Assembly (NCBI GenBank): GCA_035296625.1
Contig: DATHAO010000062.1
Span: 42,934-106,933 of the forward strand
Source: DATCLS01 sp035296625
GTDB lineage: Bacteria; Actinomycetota; Acidimicrobiia; Acidimicrobiales; VFJN01
Reading direction: 5' to 3'
DNA length: 64,000 nt
The notes beneath the pieces are model-generated. The model did no database searches, was not told the origin of the DNA, and saw only the letters and a list, made by a program, of their open reading frames with translations. Shown one piece after another: positions 17,325-25,163 of the stretch. Both the position numbers and the translations under genes were made by a program. How positions within the stretch are numbered: position 1 is the stretch's first letter; each line of letters opens with the position of its first letter.

Positions 17325-18026
17325 GTGGCCCGAGCACAGGAGGACATCCGCCGGCGACGGCTCCAGCCGGCGGCGCGGCGCGCGCAGATCCTCGACGCCG
17401 CCGTCGAGGTCTTCCGCCGGCGGGAGCCGTCCGCCGTGCGCTTCGACGAGGTGGCGGCCGCCGCCGGGGTGTCGCGCTCGCTCGTCTACGCCTACTTCGG
17501 CGACCGCGGCGGGCTGATGGCCGCCGTCTACCTCCACACCCTGTCGGACTTCGACGTCGAGCTGTCGGACCTGCTGGCCGACGTGCCCGTCGACGAGCAC
17601 CGCCTCGGGGCGCTCGTGCGCAGCTACCTGCGACTGGTCGACGCGAACGCCGACACCTGGCGGCTGTTCGCGGCCGCCGGAACGCTGGACCACGCCGAGG
17701 TGCAGCAGGCCCGCCGGGTGCGCACCCAGCGCATCGCCGACACGTGGGGCGGAGACGTCGAGGCCCGCCTCGTGGCCCGGGGTCTCATCGGCCTGCTCGA
17801 GGCGTCCGCGACGGAGTGGCTGGAGCAGCGGGCGTGCACGGTGGAGCGGGCGGGCGCGCTTCTGTCCCACGCGCTGTGGCACGGCATCGCGCGGTTGCCA
17901 CTCGCCACGCGGCCGGGCGACCGCCCCGGGCGCGCCGACAGGTCCGACAGGCCCGACCGGTCAGGCTCGCCGGGCGGCGGCGCCGGTGATCGCAGGAACA
18001 AGGCAAAGCTCGAGGAACCGGCGTAG
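17325..18026 (+). CDS. TetR-family regulator at the end of the importer operon
   Basis: A 233-residue TetR protein. The helix-turn-helix reads FDEVAAAAGVSRSLVYAYFG (about residues 45-65), preceded by RRAQILDAAVEVFRRR. The C-terminal two thirds is helical with no recognised ligand motif and ends in a charged Arg/Asp tail. GTG 17325 lies 23 bp after the second ATPase, so it is likely co-transcribed and may control the importer. Its last 66 bp overlap, tail to tail, the oppositely oriented TetR gene that follows. Confidence 0.88.
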   Translation: MARAQEDIRRRRLQPAARRAQILDAAVEVFRRREPSAVRFDEVAAAAGVSRSLVYAYFGDRGGLMAAVYLHTLSDFDVELSDLLADVPVDEHRLGALVRSYLRLVDANADTWRLFAAAGTLDHAEVQQARRVRTQRIADTWGGDVEARLVARGLIGLLEASATEWLEQRACTVERAGALLSHALWHGIARLPLATRPGDRPGRADRSDRPDRSGSPGGGAGDRRNKAKLEEPA

Positions 18027-18557
18027 GTCCACCGGTTCGCGGGCCAGCGTGCCCGGGTCGAGCAGCAGGCTCTGCAGCAGGCGCAGGAGGTGCTCGGCCA
18101 GCCGGTCGAGGTCGTCGCCGGGCAGCGCCGCGAGGTCGATCGGCAACCGGCGCAGGACGTGTCGGGCGAAGTCGAGCGCCCGGGGACCGGTCATCGAGGG
18201 GCCGACCCGGCCCGGGGCGAACAGCACCGACATCTGGCGGTCGACGGGGAGCTCGCGCAGGCAGAACAGCACGGCCTCGACGAGGGCGTCGGCCGGGTCC
18301 TCGATGGGGGCGACGTAGGCAGCCAGGCGCTCGACGAACGGCGCGGCCGCTCGGCCCGCCGTGGCCGAGAACAGGGCGTCACGGGTGGGGAAGTAGCGGT
18401 AGACGGTCTGGCGGGTGACGCCGAGGCGTCCGGCGACCTGGGCGACGTCGGCCCGGGGGCCGCGCTCGTCCACGCAGATCACGGCGGCGGCCACGATCCG
18501 CTCGACGGCCTCACCGTCGCCGCGGGGCGGGTCGCCGCCCCACCCGTGGGTGCGCAC
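17961..18557 (-). CDS. TetR-family regulator behind the P450
   Basis: A 198-residue TetR protein with HTH VAQVAGRLGVTRQTVYRYFP and the usual RDALFSATAG helix after it. The ligand-binding part (residues 70-198) includes VEAVLFCLRELPVDRQMSVL. The GTG start at 18557 lies 5 bp behind the P450 stop, so both genes share a message and the regulator probably controls it through the palindrome at 19821-19845. The 3' end overlaps the other TetR gene by 66 bp. Confidence 0.88.
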   Translation of the reverse strand: MRTHGWGGDPPRGDGEAVERIVAAAVICVDERGPRADVAQVAGRLGVTRQTVYRYFPTRDALFSATAGRAAAPFVERLAAYVAPIEDPADALVEAVLFCLRELPVDRQMSVLFAPGRVGPSMTGPRALDFARHVLRRLPIDLAALPGDDLDRLAEHLLRLLQSLLLDPGTLAREPVDLRRFLELCLVPAITGAAARRA

Positions 18558-18562
18558 GGCCC

Positions 18563-19813
18563 TCAGCCCCCGTCGAGCCGGTCCCGCCGGAGGCGGACGG
18601 GCAGGCGCCGCAAGCCGTTGTTCAGGTTCGAGCGCAGGCGGACGGGCTCGCCGGTCAGCTCGATCGAGGGGAACGCGGCCAGCAGCTCGGCGAAGAACAC
18701 CTGGCCCTCGAGCCGGGCGAGGTGGACGCCCAGGCAGAAGTGCTCGCCGAAGCCGAAGGACAGGTGGGGGTTCGGCGACCGGCGGACGTCGAAGCGCTGG
18801 GGATCGTCGAACACGTCCTCGTCGCGGTTGGCGGACGTGTAGTACATCGCCACCTTGTCGCCCGCCCGGATGGGGACGCCGTGCAGCTCGGTGTCGGCCG
18901 TGGCGGTGCGCCGGAAGTAGTGGAGCGGGTTGGCCCAGCGGAGGACCTCTTCGACGGCGCCCGGCACGAGACCGGGGTCCGCGCGCACGGCGGCGAGCTG
19001 GTCGGGGTGGGTGAGCAGGGCGTGCAGGCCCGAGGACAGCATCGTCTTGGTCGTGTCGTTGCCGGCCGTGACGAGCTGCACGAAGAAGCTGCCGAAGTCG
19101 ACGTCGGACATGGGCTGGCCGCCGAAGTCGCCCTCGAGGATGAGCGTCGTGAGGTCGGCCCGGGGCTCGGCGGCCCTGCGGGCGGCGGCGAAGTCGATCG
19201 CGTACAGCGCCATCTCGATGGACGCGCCGTGGTCGGGTTCGGGGCTCGCTCCGGCGCTGGGATCGGCGGGGGCGCCGTTGCCGGTGACGTCGGGGTCCTG
19301 CCCGGCGGTCTGGCGCTCGGCCAGGGCGTGGATGTAGCCCCAGTCGGCCTCCGGCAGGCCCATGAGCCGGCCGATGACCCTCGACGGCAGGCCCGAGGTC
19401 ACGTCGTGGACGAACTCGACGTCGCCCCCCTCGGCCGCCTCGTCCATGATGTGGCGGCAGATCGTGCGCACCTGCGGTTCCAGCTCGGCGATGACCCGGC
19501 CCTTGAACCGGTCGACCAGCGGGCGGCGGTAGGTGCCGTGGCGGGGCGGGTCCATGGCCAGGAGCATGTTGCGCATCATCGCCAGGCTCTCCGGGGAGAG
19601 GTCCTCGACGACGACGCCGCCCTCGCTGGCCGAGAACAGCGTGGGCCGGCGCGCGACGCTCAGCACGTCGGCGTGGGTGAGCACGGCGTGAAACCCCGGT
19701 TCGCCGTCCATCTCCTGCCAGGCCACCGGCGTGGTGCGCCGCAGCTCGGCGAGCTGCTCGTGGGGCACGCCGTCGACGAACGTGTCCGGGTCGGCCAGCA
19801 GGGAGGCGTTCAC
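18563..19813 (-). CDS. Cytochrome P450
   Basis: A 416-residue soluble bacterial P450. The I-helix oxygen-activation motif is AGNDTTKT (about residue 250), the K-helix ExxR is in GAVEEVLRWANPLHYFRRTA, and the heme loop FGFGEHFCLGVHLAR places the thiolate cysteine near residue 358. The substrate-facing TANPLHY-like segment and the loop at 195-225 (Ala/Pro/Gly-rich) resemble CYP families acting on steroids or terpenes, but no assignment is safe. GTG 19813 is the only reasonable start. No ferredoxin gene is adjacent. Confidence 0.94.
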   Translation of the reverse strand: MNASLLADPDTFVDGVPHEQLAELRRTTPVAWQEMDGEPGFHAVLTHADVLSVARRPTLFSASEGGVVVEDLSPESLAMMRNMLLAMDPPRHGTYRRPLVDRFKGRVIAELEPQVRTICRHIMDEAAEGGDVEFVHDVTSGLPSRVIGRLMGLPEADWGYIHALAERQTAGQDPDVTGNGAPADPSAGASPEPDHGASIEMALYAIDFAAARRAAEPRADLTTLILEGDFGGQPMSDVDFGSFFVQLVTAGNDTTKTMLSSGLHALLTHPDQLAAVRADPGLVPGAVEEVLRWANPLHYFRRTATADTELHGVPIRAGDKVAMYYTSANRDEDVFDDPQRFDVRRSPNPHLSFGFGEHFCLGVHLARLEGQVFFAELLAAFPSIELTGEPVRLRSNLNNGLRRLPVRLRRDRLDGG

Positions 19814-19820
19814 GGCCCGA

Positions 19821-19845
19821 CCATACACGCACCGGATCTGTATGG
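19821..19845. promoter_or_regulatory. Palindrome before the P450, candidate TetR operator
   Basis: CCATACA at 19821-19827 and TGTATGG at 19839-19845 are perfect inverted arms around an 11-bp spacer, immediately upstream of the P450 start. A TetR gene is the next gene in the P450 operon, and autoregulating TetR pairs usually bind such sites. The AT-rich arms stand out in the GC-rich background and may include the -10 element. Confidence 0.5.
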
Positions 19846-19869
19846 CCGGGGGTCGCCGCAGCCGTGCGG

Positions 19870-21030
19870 TCAGCGAAGCGCGAAGCGGTTGATCGCCGGG
19901 TGCGCGCCCTCGCTGATCGTCACGTAGCCCCGACCGTCGCGGGTGAAGGCGACCGCCTCGCCCTGGTTCTCCCGGGCCGACGGGGCGGTGCAGGGCGGAC
20001 CGGCGGCCAGCGCCTCGGCGACGGTCGAGCCGGGCGGTCGGTCCCAGAGCAGCACGCTCGTGTAGGTGCGGAGCGCGACGAGGCTGCCGTCGGGTGACAC
20101 GTCCCCGCCCGTGGCGGGCTGCCCGGCCGGCAGCGCCACGTCGCCCACGCGCTCCGCCATGACGCTGGCGCCGCCTCCGCCGGCGGTGTCGTCGGCTGCG
20201 CCCTCTGCGTCCGCCGAGGCCGGCGTACGGGGCGGTTCGGTGCCGGTGGCGACGGCGGGCACGAGCCAGGCGCCGGTGCCGGTGCCGTTCCAGTCCTTGT
20301 CGACGATCACGACGTCGCCGGTGCGGGGGTCGGCGAGCAGGGCCTCGGCGTCGCGCGGCCCGTCGGCGTAGGTCACGTTCACGCTCGTCGCCCCCGTCAC
20401 GGCCACGCTCGTGGCCCTCGCCCCGGCCCCGGCCCCGGCCCCGGTCCCGGGGGCGGGCGCGGCGGGCGGGGCGGGCGTGGGCTCGGGCGCCACGACCAGC
20501 GTGACGTGATCGCGGCCGGCGCCGTTGTCGCCGATGTCGCCGACGACGAGGAGGTCGGCGGCGCCGTCGGGGCCCGGGGCGAGCGCCACGTCCTCCCAGT
20601 CGGTGGCCTCGGCGCCGTCGAGCGGGTAGGTCCCGAGGTCGGCGCCGTCCGGGCCGATGGCGACGACGGCGGCCGGTCCGCCCGAGTCGTCGTGCGCCCA
20701 CAGCACCCCGGGGTGGTCGCGGCTGGCGACCACGCCCGAGGTCTCGTCCAGCTCGACGGTGGCGACCGCAGGGGCGGGCGCAACCGGCCGGGCCCGGGCG
20801 CACAGCTCCGCGGCCGTCACGGCCCCCTCACGGCCCGTCGCCTGGTCACCGCCAGCGCTCCCGCCGGTGCCGCTGTCGTCACCACCGGCCGTGCGTCCCT
20901 CACCGTCGTCGGGGGCGGCCGAGACGCCGGCCGTGCCGCCACCCTGAGCCCGGTCGCCGTCGTCCGTCCCGCCGCCGCAGGCGGCGAGGGCGACGGCCAC
21001 CACGGCGACGGCGGCGACCACCCGGGACAT
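19870..21030 (-). CDS. Exported lipoprotein, probable beta-propeller
   Basis: A 386-residue lipoprotein: MSRVVAAVAVVAVALAACGG gives a signal peptide and lipobox. After a Gly/Asp-rich linker the mature protein has DHPGVLWAHDDSGGPAAVVA, DWEDVALAPGPDG and DLLVVGDIGDNGAGRDHVTL, a pattern known from secreted proteins with DW(E)D and GDIGDN motifs that look like metal-binding propeller blades. Function unknown. Met 21030 is chosen because the upstream 16 codons would bury the signal peptide. Transcription of the P450 may continue from this gene, 56 bp upstream of its start. Confidence 0.75.
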   Translation of the reverse strand: MSRVVAAVAVVAVALAACGGGTDDGDRAQGGGTAGVSAAPDDGEGRTAGGDDSGTGGSAGGDQATGREGAVTAAELCARARPVAPAPAVATVELDETSGVVASRDHPGVLWAHDDSGGPAAVVAIGPDGADLGTYPLDGAEATDWEDVALAPGPDGAADLLVVGDIGDNGAGRDHVTLVVAPEPTPAPPAAPAPGTGAGAGAGARATSVAVTGATSVNVTYADGPRDAEALLADPRTGDVVIVDKDWNGTGTGAWLVPAVATGTEPPRTPASADAEGAADDTAGGGGASVMAERVGDVALPAGQPATGGDVSPDGSLVALRTYTSVLLWDRPPGSTVAEALAAGPPCTAPSARENQGEAVAFTRDGRGYVTISEGAHPAINRFALR

Positions 21031-21365
21031 GCCGGCCGACGCTACCGGCCGCCCCGACCGCCTCACGCACCCGACCACGGCCGTGCAGCGACACGCCGCG
21101 CCCTGCGCCTCCGCGCCCCTCGTTTCTGGCGTCTCTCACACCGCCCTCTGGCTCGACGTCCCGCTCGTGGCCCACGACCGGATGTCCCGCGGCGTCGAGC
21201 GCCTTCATCCGGTCACACCGGTGCGTGACGTTTTGTGACCCCCCAGGCGGCCGGCACCCCGGGCAGGGGTCGGGCCGGGTCCGGCGCGTCCGTGCACGTG
21301 GGCGGGTGCGGAGCGCCTACAGTCCCCGGGCGGCGGCGACGAGCACGAGCGGGGAGTGTGTCGGC
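21031..21365. promoter_or_regulatory. Divergent promoter region with inverted repeat
   Basis: No gene is seen in these 335 bp between the lipoprotein (minus) and the stressosome operon (plus). GGTCACA at 21211-21217 and TGTGACC at 21234-21240 form a perfect 7-bp inverted repeat around 16 bp that also contain GTGACG. This is a candidate regulator site for the operon that starts at 21366. A purine-rich GAGCGGGGAG lies about 10 bp before that start as a likely ribosome site. Confidence 0.45.
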
Positions 21366-22274
21366 GTGTCAGACCGTTCGACCCTGGCAGAGATGTCCTT
21401 GCAGGAGAGGAGGGCCGCGGCGCACGAGCTGCTGCCCGAGCTGGTGGCGCACCTGCGCGAGGGCCGGACCCAGCTCCGGGAGGAGTGGGCCCGGCGCATC
21501 ACCGACGCACGCCTGCTGACGGCGATGACGTCGGAGGAGGTCTTCTCCGAGGCGACGTCGGTCTACGACAACTACGTCGGCGTGCTCGAGACCGGCAGCG
21601 TCGAGGCCCTGCAGGCCTACGCCCGCGACCTGTCCGAGCGCATCATCCCCCGGGGCGTCGAGACCGAGGAGGTCCTCGGCATCGTCCTGCTCCTGCGTGA
21701 CGTGCTCGCCCGCAGCCTGTTCCAGAAGTACCAGGGCGACTTCGAGCTGCTCAACCGGGTGTTCGACGCCTACGAGCCCGCCGCCAACCGCATCGCCAAC
21801 ACGGTGGGCGTCAGCTTCGTGCAGGAGCGCGAGCGCATCATCCGCCAGCAGCAGGAGGCGATCCGCGAGCTGTCGACGCCCGTGCTCCAGGTGCGCGAGC
21901 GACTGGTCATCCTCCCGATCATCGGCGTGCTCGACAGCCAGCGCGCCCGCCAGGTCACCGAGCAACTGCTCCGCGGCATCCGCACCCACCGGGCCAAGGT
22001 CGTCGTGATCGACATCACCGGTGTCCCGGCGATCGACTCCACCGTGGCCAACCACCTCGTCCAGACGGTGGAGGCGTCACGCCTCATGGGCGCCAGCGTG
22101 GTCATCACCGGCCTCTCCCCCGACATCGCGCTCACGCTGGTCACGATCGGCGTCGACCTGTCGAAGATGAACGCCGTCGGCGACCTGCAGGGCGGCATCG
22201 AGCACGCCGAGCGGCTGCTGGGCTACGAGGTGACACAGAGTGCGGTCGTGGAGCCGGCCGTCGACACCCGTTGA
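21366..22274 (+). CDS. rsbR: RsbR-type stressosome STAS protein
   Basis: A 302-residue protein with an N-terminal RsbRD-like helical domain (LREEWARRITDARLLTAMTS, residues 35-60) and a C-terminal STAS domain: LVILPIIGVLDSQRARQVTE, then KVVVIDITGVPAIDSTVANH with the Ser/Thr phosphorylation site, and MGASVVITGLSPDIALTLVT. RsbR proteins form the sensory shell of the stressosome with RsbS and hold back the kinase RsbT. GTG 21366 is preceded by a good ribosome site. It is first of a five-gene run. Confidence 0.92.
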   Translation: MSDRSTLAEMSLQERRAAAHELLPELVAHLREGRTQLREEWARRITDARLLTAMTSEEVFSEATSVYDNYVGVLETGSVEALQAYARDLSERIIPRGVETEEVLGIVLLLRDVLARSLFQKYQGDFELLNRVFDAYEPAANRIANTVGVSFVQERERIIRQQQEAIRELSTPVLQVRERLVILPIIGVLDSQRARQVTEQLLRGIRTHRAKVVVIDITGVPAIDSTVANHLVQTVEASRLMGASVVITGLSPDIALTLVTIGVDLSKMNAVGDLQGGIEHAERLLGYEVTQSAVVEPAVDTR

Positions 22275-22296
22275 GGGATCCGGCCCCTCGGTTCCC

Positions 22297-22659
22297 ATGG
22301 CCCGCGTCCCCATCCTGCGCCAGCGCGGGTACCTGATCGCCACGATCCAGGCGGCGATGACCGACAGCGAGGCCGAGGGTCTCCAGGACGACCTCATGGA
22401 GGAGGTCTCCCGGTATCGGGCCCGCGGCATCATCGTCGACGTCACGGCGCTCGACGTGCTCGACTCGTTCGCCGCCCGCACGCTGCGCACGACGGCTCAC
22501 ATGACGCGGCTGCGCGGCGCGTACACGGTGCTGGTCGGCATCCAGCCCGAGGTGGCGTTCGCCATGGTGCAGCTGGGCATCTCGATGGAGCACGTCTACA
22601 CCGCCCTCGACCTCGAGGAGGGCCTCTCCTTCCTCGACGGCCTGGTCCGGCGGGGGTGA
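22297..22659 (+). CDS. rsbS: RsbS-type single STAS protein
   Basis: A 120-residue STAS-only protein, the scaffold partner of RsbR. It opens with VPILRQRGYLIATIQAAMTD, and IVDVTALDVLDSFAARTLRT carries the serine that RsbT phosphorylates in known systems. FAMVQLGISMEHVYTALDLE is the usual C-terminal helix. ATG 22297 lies 22 bp behind rsbR. Confidence 0.93.
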   Translation: MARVPILRQRGYLIATIQAAMTDSEAEGLQDDLMEEVSRYRARGIIVDVTALDVLDSFAARTLRTTAHMTRLRGAYTVLVGIQPEVAFAMVQLGISMEHVYTALDLEEGLSFLDGLVRRG

Positions 22660-22666
22660 GCGTGCC

Positions 22667-23092
22667 GTGACCCACCGCCGCCCGTCCGACGGCATCCTGC
22701 TGCCGATCTCGACCGACACGGACATCGTCGCGGCCCGCCAGCAGGGCCGGGCCCTGGCGGTTCGCGCCGGCTTCACCGCCACCGAGCTGACGCTCGTGGC
22801 CACCGCGATCTCCGAGGTCGCCCGCAACATCGTGATGCACGCAGGGACGGGCGAGATGACCATGTCGATCGTCGAGATCGACGACCGGCGGGGCATGCGC
22901 ATCGTGGCCACCGACGAGGGCCCCGGCATCGACGACATCGACCGGGCCCTCGAGGACGGCTTCACGACCGGCGAGGGCCTCGGCCTCGGCCTGCCCGGCG
23001 CCCGCCGCCTGATGGACGAGCTGACCGTCACCTCGGCGCCGGGCAAGGGCACGACCGTCGTGATGCACAAGTGGACGCGCACCGATGCCTGA
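22667..23092 (+). CDS. rsbT: RsbT-type serine kinase
   Basis: A 141-residue GHKL kinase. The N box is ATAISEVARNIVMHAG, the G1 box ATDEGPGIDDIDRAL and the G2 loop GLGLGLPGARRLMDELTV. RsbT phosphorylates RsbR and RsbS, then leaves the stressosome and activates RsbU. GTG 22667 lies 7 bp after rsbS, and the stop overlaps the next gene by 8 bp, so translation is coupled. Confidence 0.92.
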   Translation: MTHRRPSDGILLPISTDTDIVAARQQGRALAVRAGFTATELTLVATAISEVARNIVMHAGTGEMTMSIVEIDDRRGMRIVATDEGPGIDDIDRALEDGFTTGEGLGLGLPGARRLMDELTVTSAPGKGTTVVMHKWTRTDA

Positions 23093-23705
23093 CCAGCCGC
23101 TCCTCGACTGGGCGATCGCTCGGCGTCCGGTGCCGGGCGAGGTCGATTGCGGCGACGTGGCCACGGTGCTGACCACCGGCGCCCGGATGGTCATGGCGGT
23201 CATCGACGGTCTCGGGCACGGCGCGCCGGCCGCCCGCTCGGCGTCGCTCGCGGCCGAGGCGATCGAGAAGCACGAGGCCGAGCCGCCCGACGTCCTGCTG
23301 CGCCGGACCCACGAGGCCCTGATGGGCACCCGGGGGGCGGCGGCGACGGTCGCGGTTGTCGACGGCCCAGGCCGCCGGCTGGACTGGCTCGGCGTGGGCA
23401 ACGTCGACGGCGTCCTTGTGCGGGCCGACCGCTGGGCCCGCCCGGCGGTCCACGGCGTGTTCCTGGCCGCCGGCGTGCTCGGCGACCGCCTGCCGGTGCT
23501 GTTCCGGCCCGGGCCGATCACGCTGTCGCCGGGCGACCGCCTCGTGCTCGCCACCGACGGCATCCGCGCCGACCTCGCCGAGGTGGGCCGCTCCGAGCTG
23601 CAGGTCGACCGCCTGGCCCGCAAGGTGCTGGCCGACGCCGCCATCCCCGACGACGACGCCCTCGTGCTCGTGGCCAGCGTCCGCGGCGGCGGAGGGGCCC
23701 GGTGA
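23085..23705 (+). CDS. rsbX: RsbX-like PP2C/SpoIIE phosphatase
   Basis: A 206-residue single-domain serine phosphatase: GDVATVLTTGARMVMAVIDG and LGHGAPAARSASLA give the metal-binding VIDGLGHG motif; WLGVGNVDGVLVRA and LSPGDRLVLATDGI are later PP2C motifs with the second metal aspartate. In known stressosomes RsbX removes phosphate from RsbS and RsbR and resets the complex. It overlaps rsbT by 8 bp and rsbU by 4 bp. Confidence 0.88.
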   Translation: MPDQPLLDWAIARRPVPGEVDCGDVATVLTTGARMVMAVIDGLGHGAPAARSASLAAEAIEKHEAEPPDVLLRRTHEALMGTRGAAATVAVVDGPGRRLDWLGVGNVDGVLVRADRWARPAVHGVFLAAGVLGDRLPVLFRPGPITLSPGDRLVLATDGIRADLAEVGRSELQVDRLARKVLADAAIPDDDALVLVASVRGGGGAR

Positions 23706-25063
23706 ACGACGGCCCGGGCGGCGTCGCGGCCTACCGGGCGGCGTTGGCGCGCTACGTCGACACCGGGCGGGAGGACGAGCTCGAGGCGGCCTACGCGCTC
23801 GGCCGCCAGGCGGTGGCCGACGGTGTCACGATCCTCGACCTGATCGATCAGCACCGCAGCGCCGTCGACGAGGTGGCCCGGCGGGAGCCCGCCCTGGTGG
23901 GCCGGGAGCTCATCGGCGCCACGTTCCAGTTCCTCTGCGAGGCGCTCGCCACCTTCGAGATGGCCCAGCGCGGCTACTGGGAGGCCAAGGAGCGGGCCCG
24001 CGTCGACCGCCAGCAGACCGAGCTGCGCGAGCAGCTCGCACAGGCGTACCTCACCGTCGACAGGGCGCTCGACCTGCCGGATCGGCTCGACGCCATCGAG
24101 GAGGTGGCTGCCGAGCTGGTCGGGGGCTGGGGGGCCCGGTGCCGTCTCGTCGACGGCGACGGTCTGGCCGACGTCGAGGGCGGCTCCGGCTGGCTCACCG
24201 CCCCGATCCGGGGCCCGGCCGGCGAGACGGTGGCCCTGCTGTCGGTCGATGTGCGGGGGCGGCCGCCCGTCACCGACGACGAGCGTTTCCTGCTCCGAGA
24301 GTTCAGCCACATGGCCGGCGTCGCGGTGGAGAACGCCCGACAGTTCGCCCGCGAGCGGTCGATCGCGCTCATGCTGCAGCACGACCTGCTCCCGGCGGCG
24401 ATGCCACCCGTGCCGAACCTCGACGTGTCGGTCCGCTACTTGCCGGGCGAGGCGACCAGCCACGCCGGCGGCGACTGGTACGACCTGTTCGAGTTGGGCG
24501 ACGGCAAGGTCGGGCTCGTCGTCGGCGACGTCACGGGCCACGGCGTCACCGCGGCGGCGGCGATGGGCCAGCTCCGCATCGCCGTGCTGGCCTACGCGCT
24601 CGCCGGGTTCGAGCCCGGCGACGTGCTGCGCCGGCTCGACGAGCTGCTAGACGCGCTGGGCAGCGGTGAGATCGCGACGATGGTCTACGTGATCGCCGAC
24701 CCCCGCAGGGAGAAGCTGGTGGTGGCGAACGCCGGCCACCCGCCGCCGATCATCATCGAGCCCGGCGGCCGGGCCCGCCAGCTCGCCACCGCCCAGGGCC
24801 TCCTGCTCGGCGTCGACGTGACGCTGCCCCGCCGGGACGCCGAGGTGTCGCCGATGCCGCCGGGCAGCCACCTGCTGCTCTACACGGACGGCCTGATCGA
24901 GCCGCTCGAGCGCCGCGGGCAGGACGGCATCGACCGGCTGCGGGACGTGGTCGAGGGCTTCGGCGGCACGGCGGACGAGCTGTGCCGCCACGTGCTGGCC
25001 GAGCTCGCGCCGGACCTGTCCGGCGACGACATCTGCATCCTGGCGGCCACCCTCGACCGATGA
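23702..25063 (+). CDS. rsbU: RsbU-like SpoIIE phosphatase with GAF domain
   Basis: A 453-residue protein with three parts: an RsbU N-terminal-type helical domain (LIDQHRSAVDEVARREPALV, to ATFEMAQRGYWEAKERARVD, residues 1-105), a short GAF-like domain (about 115-220), and a C-terminal SpoIIE phosphatase (RYLPGEATSHAGGDWYD, VGDVTGHGVTAAAAMGQLR, VVANAGHPPPII, LLLYTDGLIEPLERRG). The helical domain is where RsbT docks in Bacillus. RsbU activates an anti-anti-sigma factor by dephosphorylation; that target and the sigma factor are not encoded here. GTG 23702 overlaps the previous stop. Confidence 0.9.
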   Translation: MNDGPGGVAAYRAALARYVDTGREDELEAAYALGRQAVADGVTILDLIDQHRSAVDEVARREPALVGRELIGATFQFLCEALATFEMAQRGYWEAKERARVDRQQTELREQLAQAYLTVDRALDLPDRLDAIEEVAAELVGGWGARCRLVDGDGLADVEGGSGWLTAPIRGPAGETVALLSVDVRGRPPVTDDERFLLREFSHMAGVAVENARQFARERSIALMLQHDLLPAAMPPVPNLDVSVRYLPGEATSHAGGDWYDLFELGDGKVGLVVGDVTGHGVTAAAAMGQLRIAVLAYALAGFEPGDVLRRLDELLDALGSGEIATMVYVIADPRREKLVVANAGHPPPIIIEPGGRARQLATAQGLLLGVDVTLPRRDAEVSPMPPGSHLLLYTDGLIEPLERRGQDGIDRLRDVVEGFGGTADELCRHVLAELAPDLSGDDICILAATLDR

Positions 25064-25086
25064 GGCCGGCGCGCGGCGTCGACGCC

Positions 25087-25100
25087 ACGTACGACGTACG
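25087..25100. repeat. Two adjacent ACGTACG repeats
   Basis: ACGTACG occurs twice in direct contact, 64 bp before the start of the serine hydrolase. Each unit contains the self-complementary CGTACG, so the pair can be read as direct or inverted repeats. It is the only evident structure in the 100-bp gap and may be a regulator site. Confidence 0.3.
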
Positions 25101-25163
25101 TATCCGGCGATACGCTGCCCTCGAGGTGCGCCGGCCACTGCGGCGCAGACCCTGGGGGGACCT

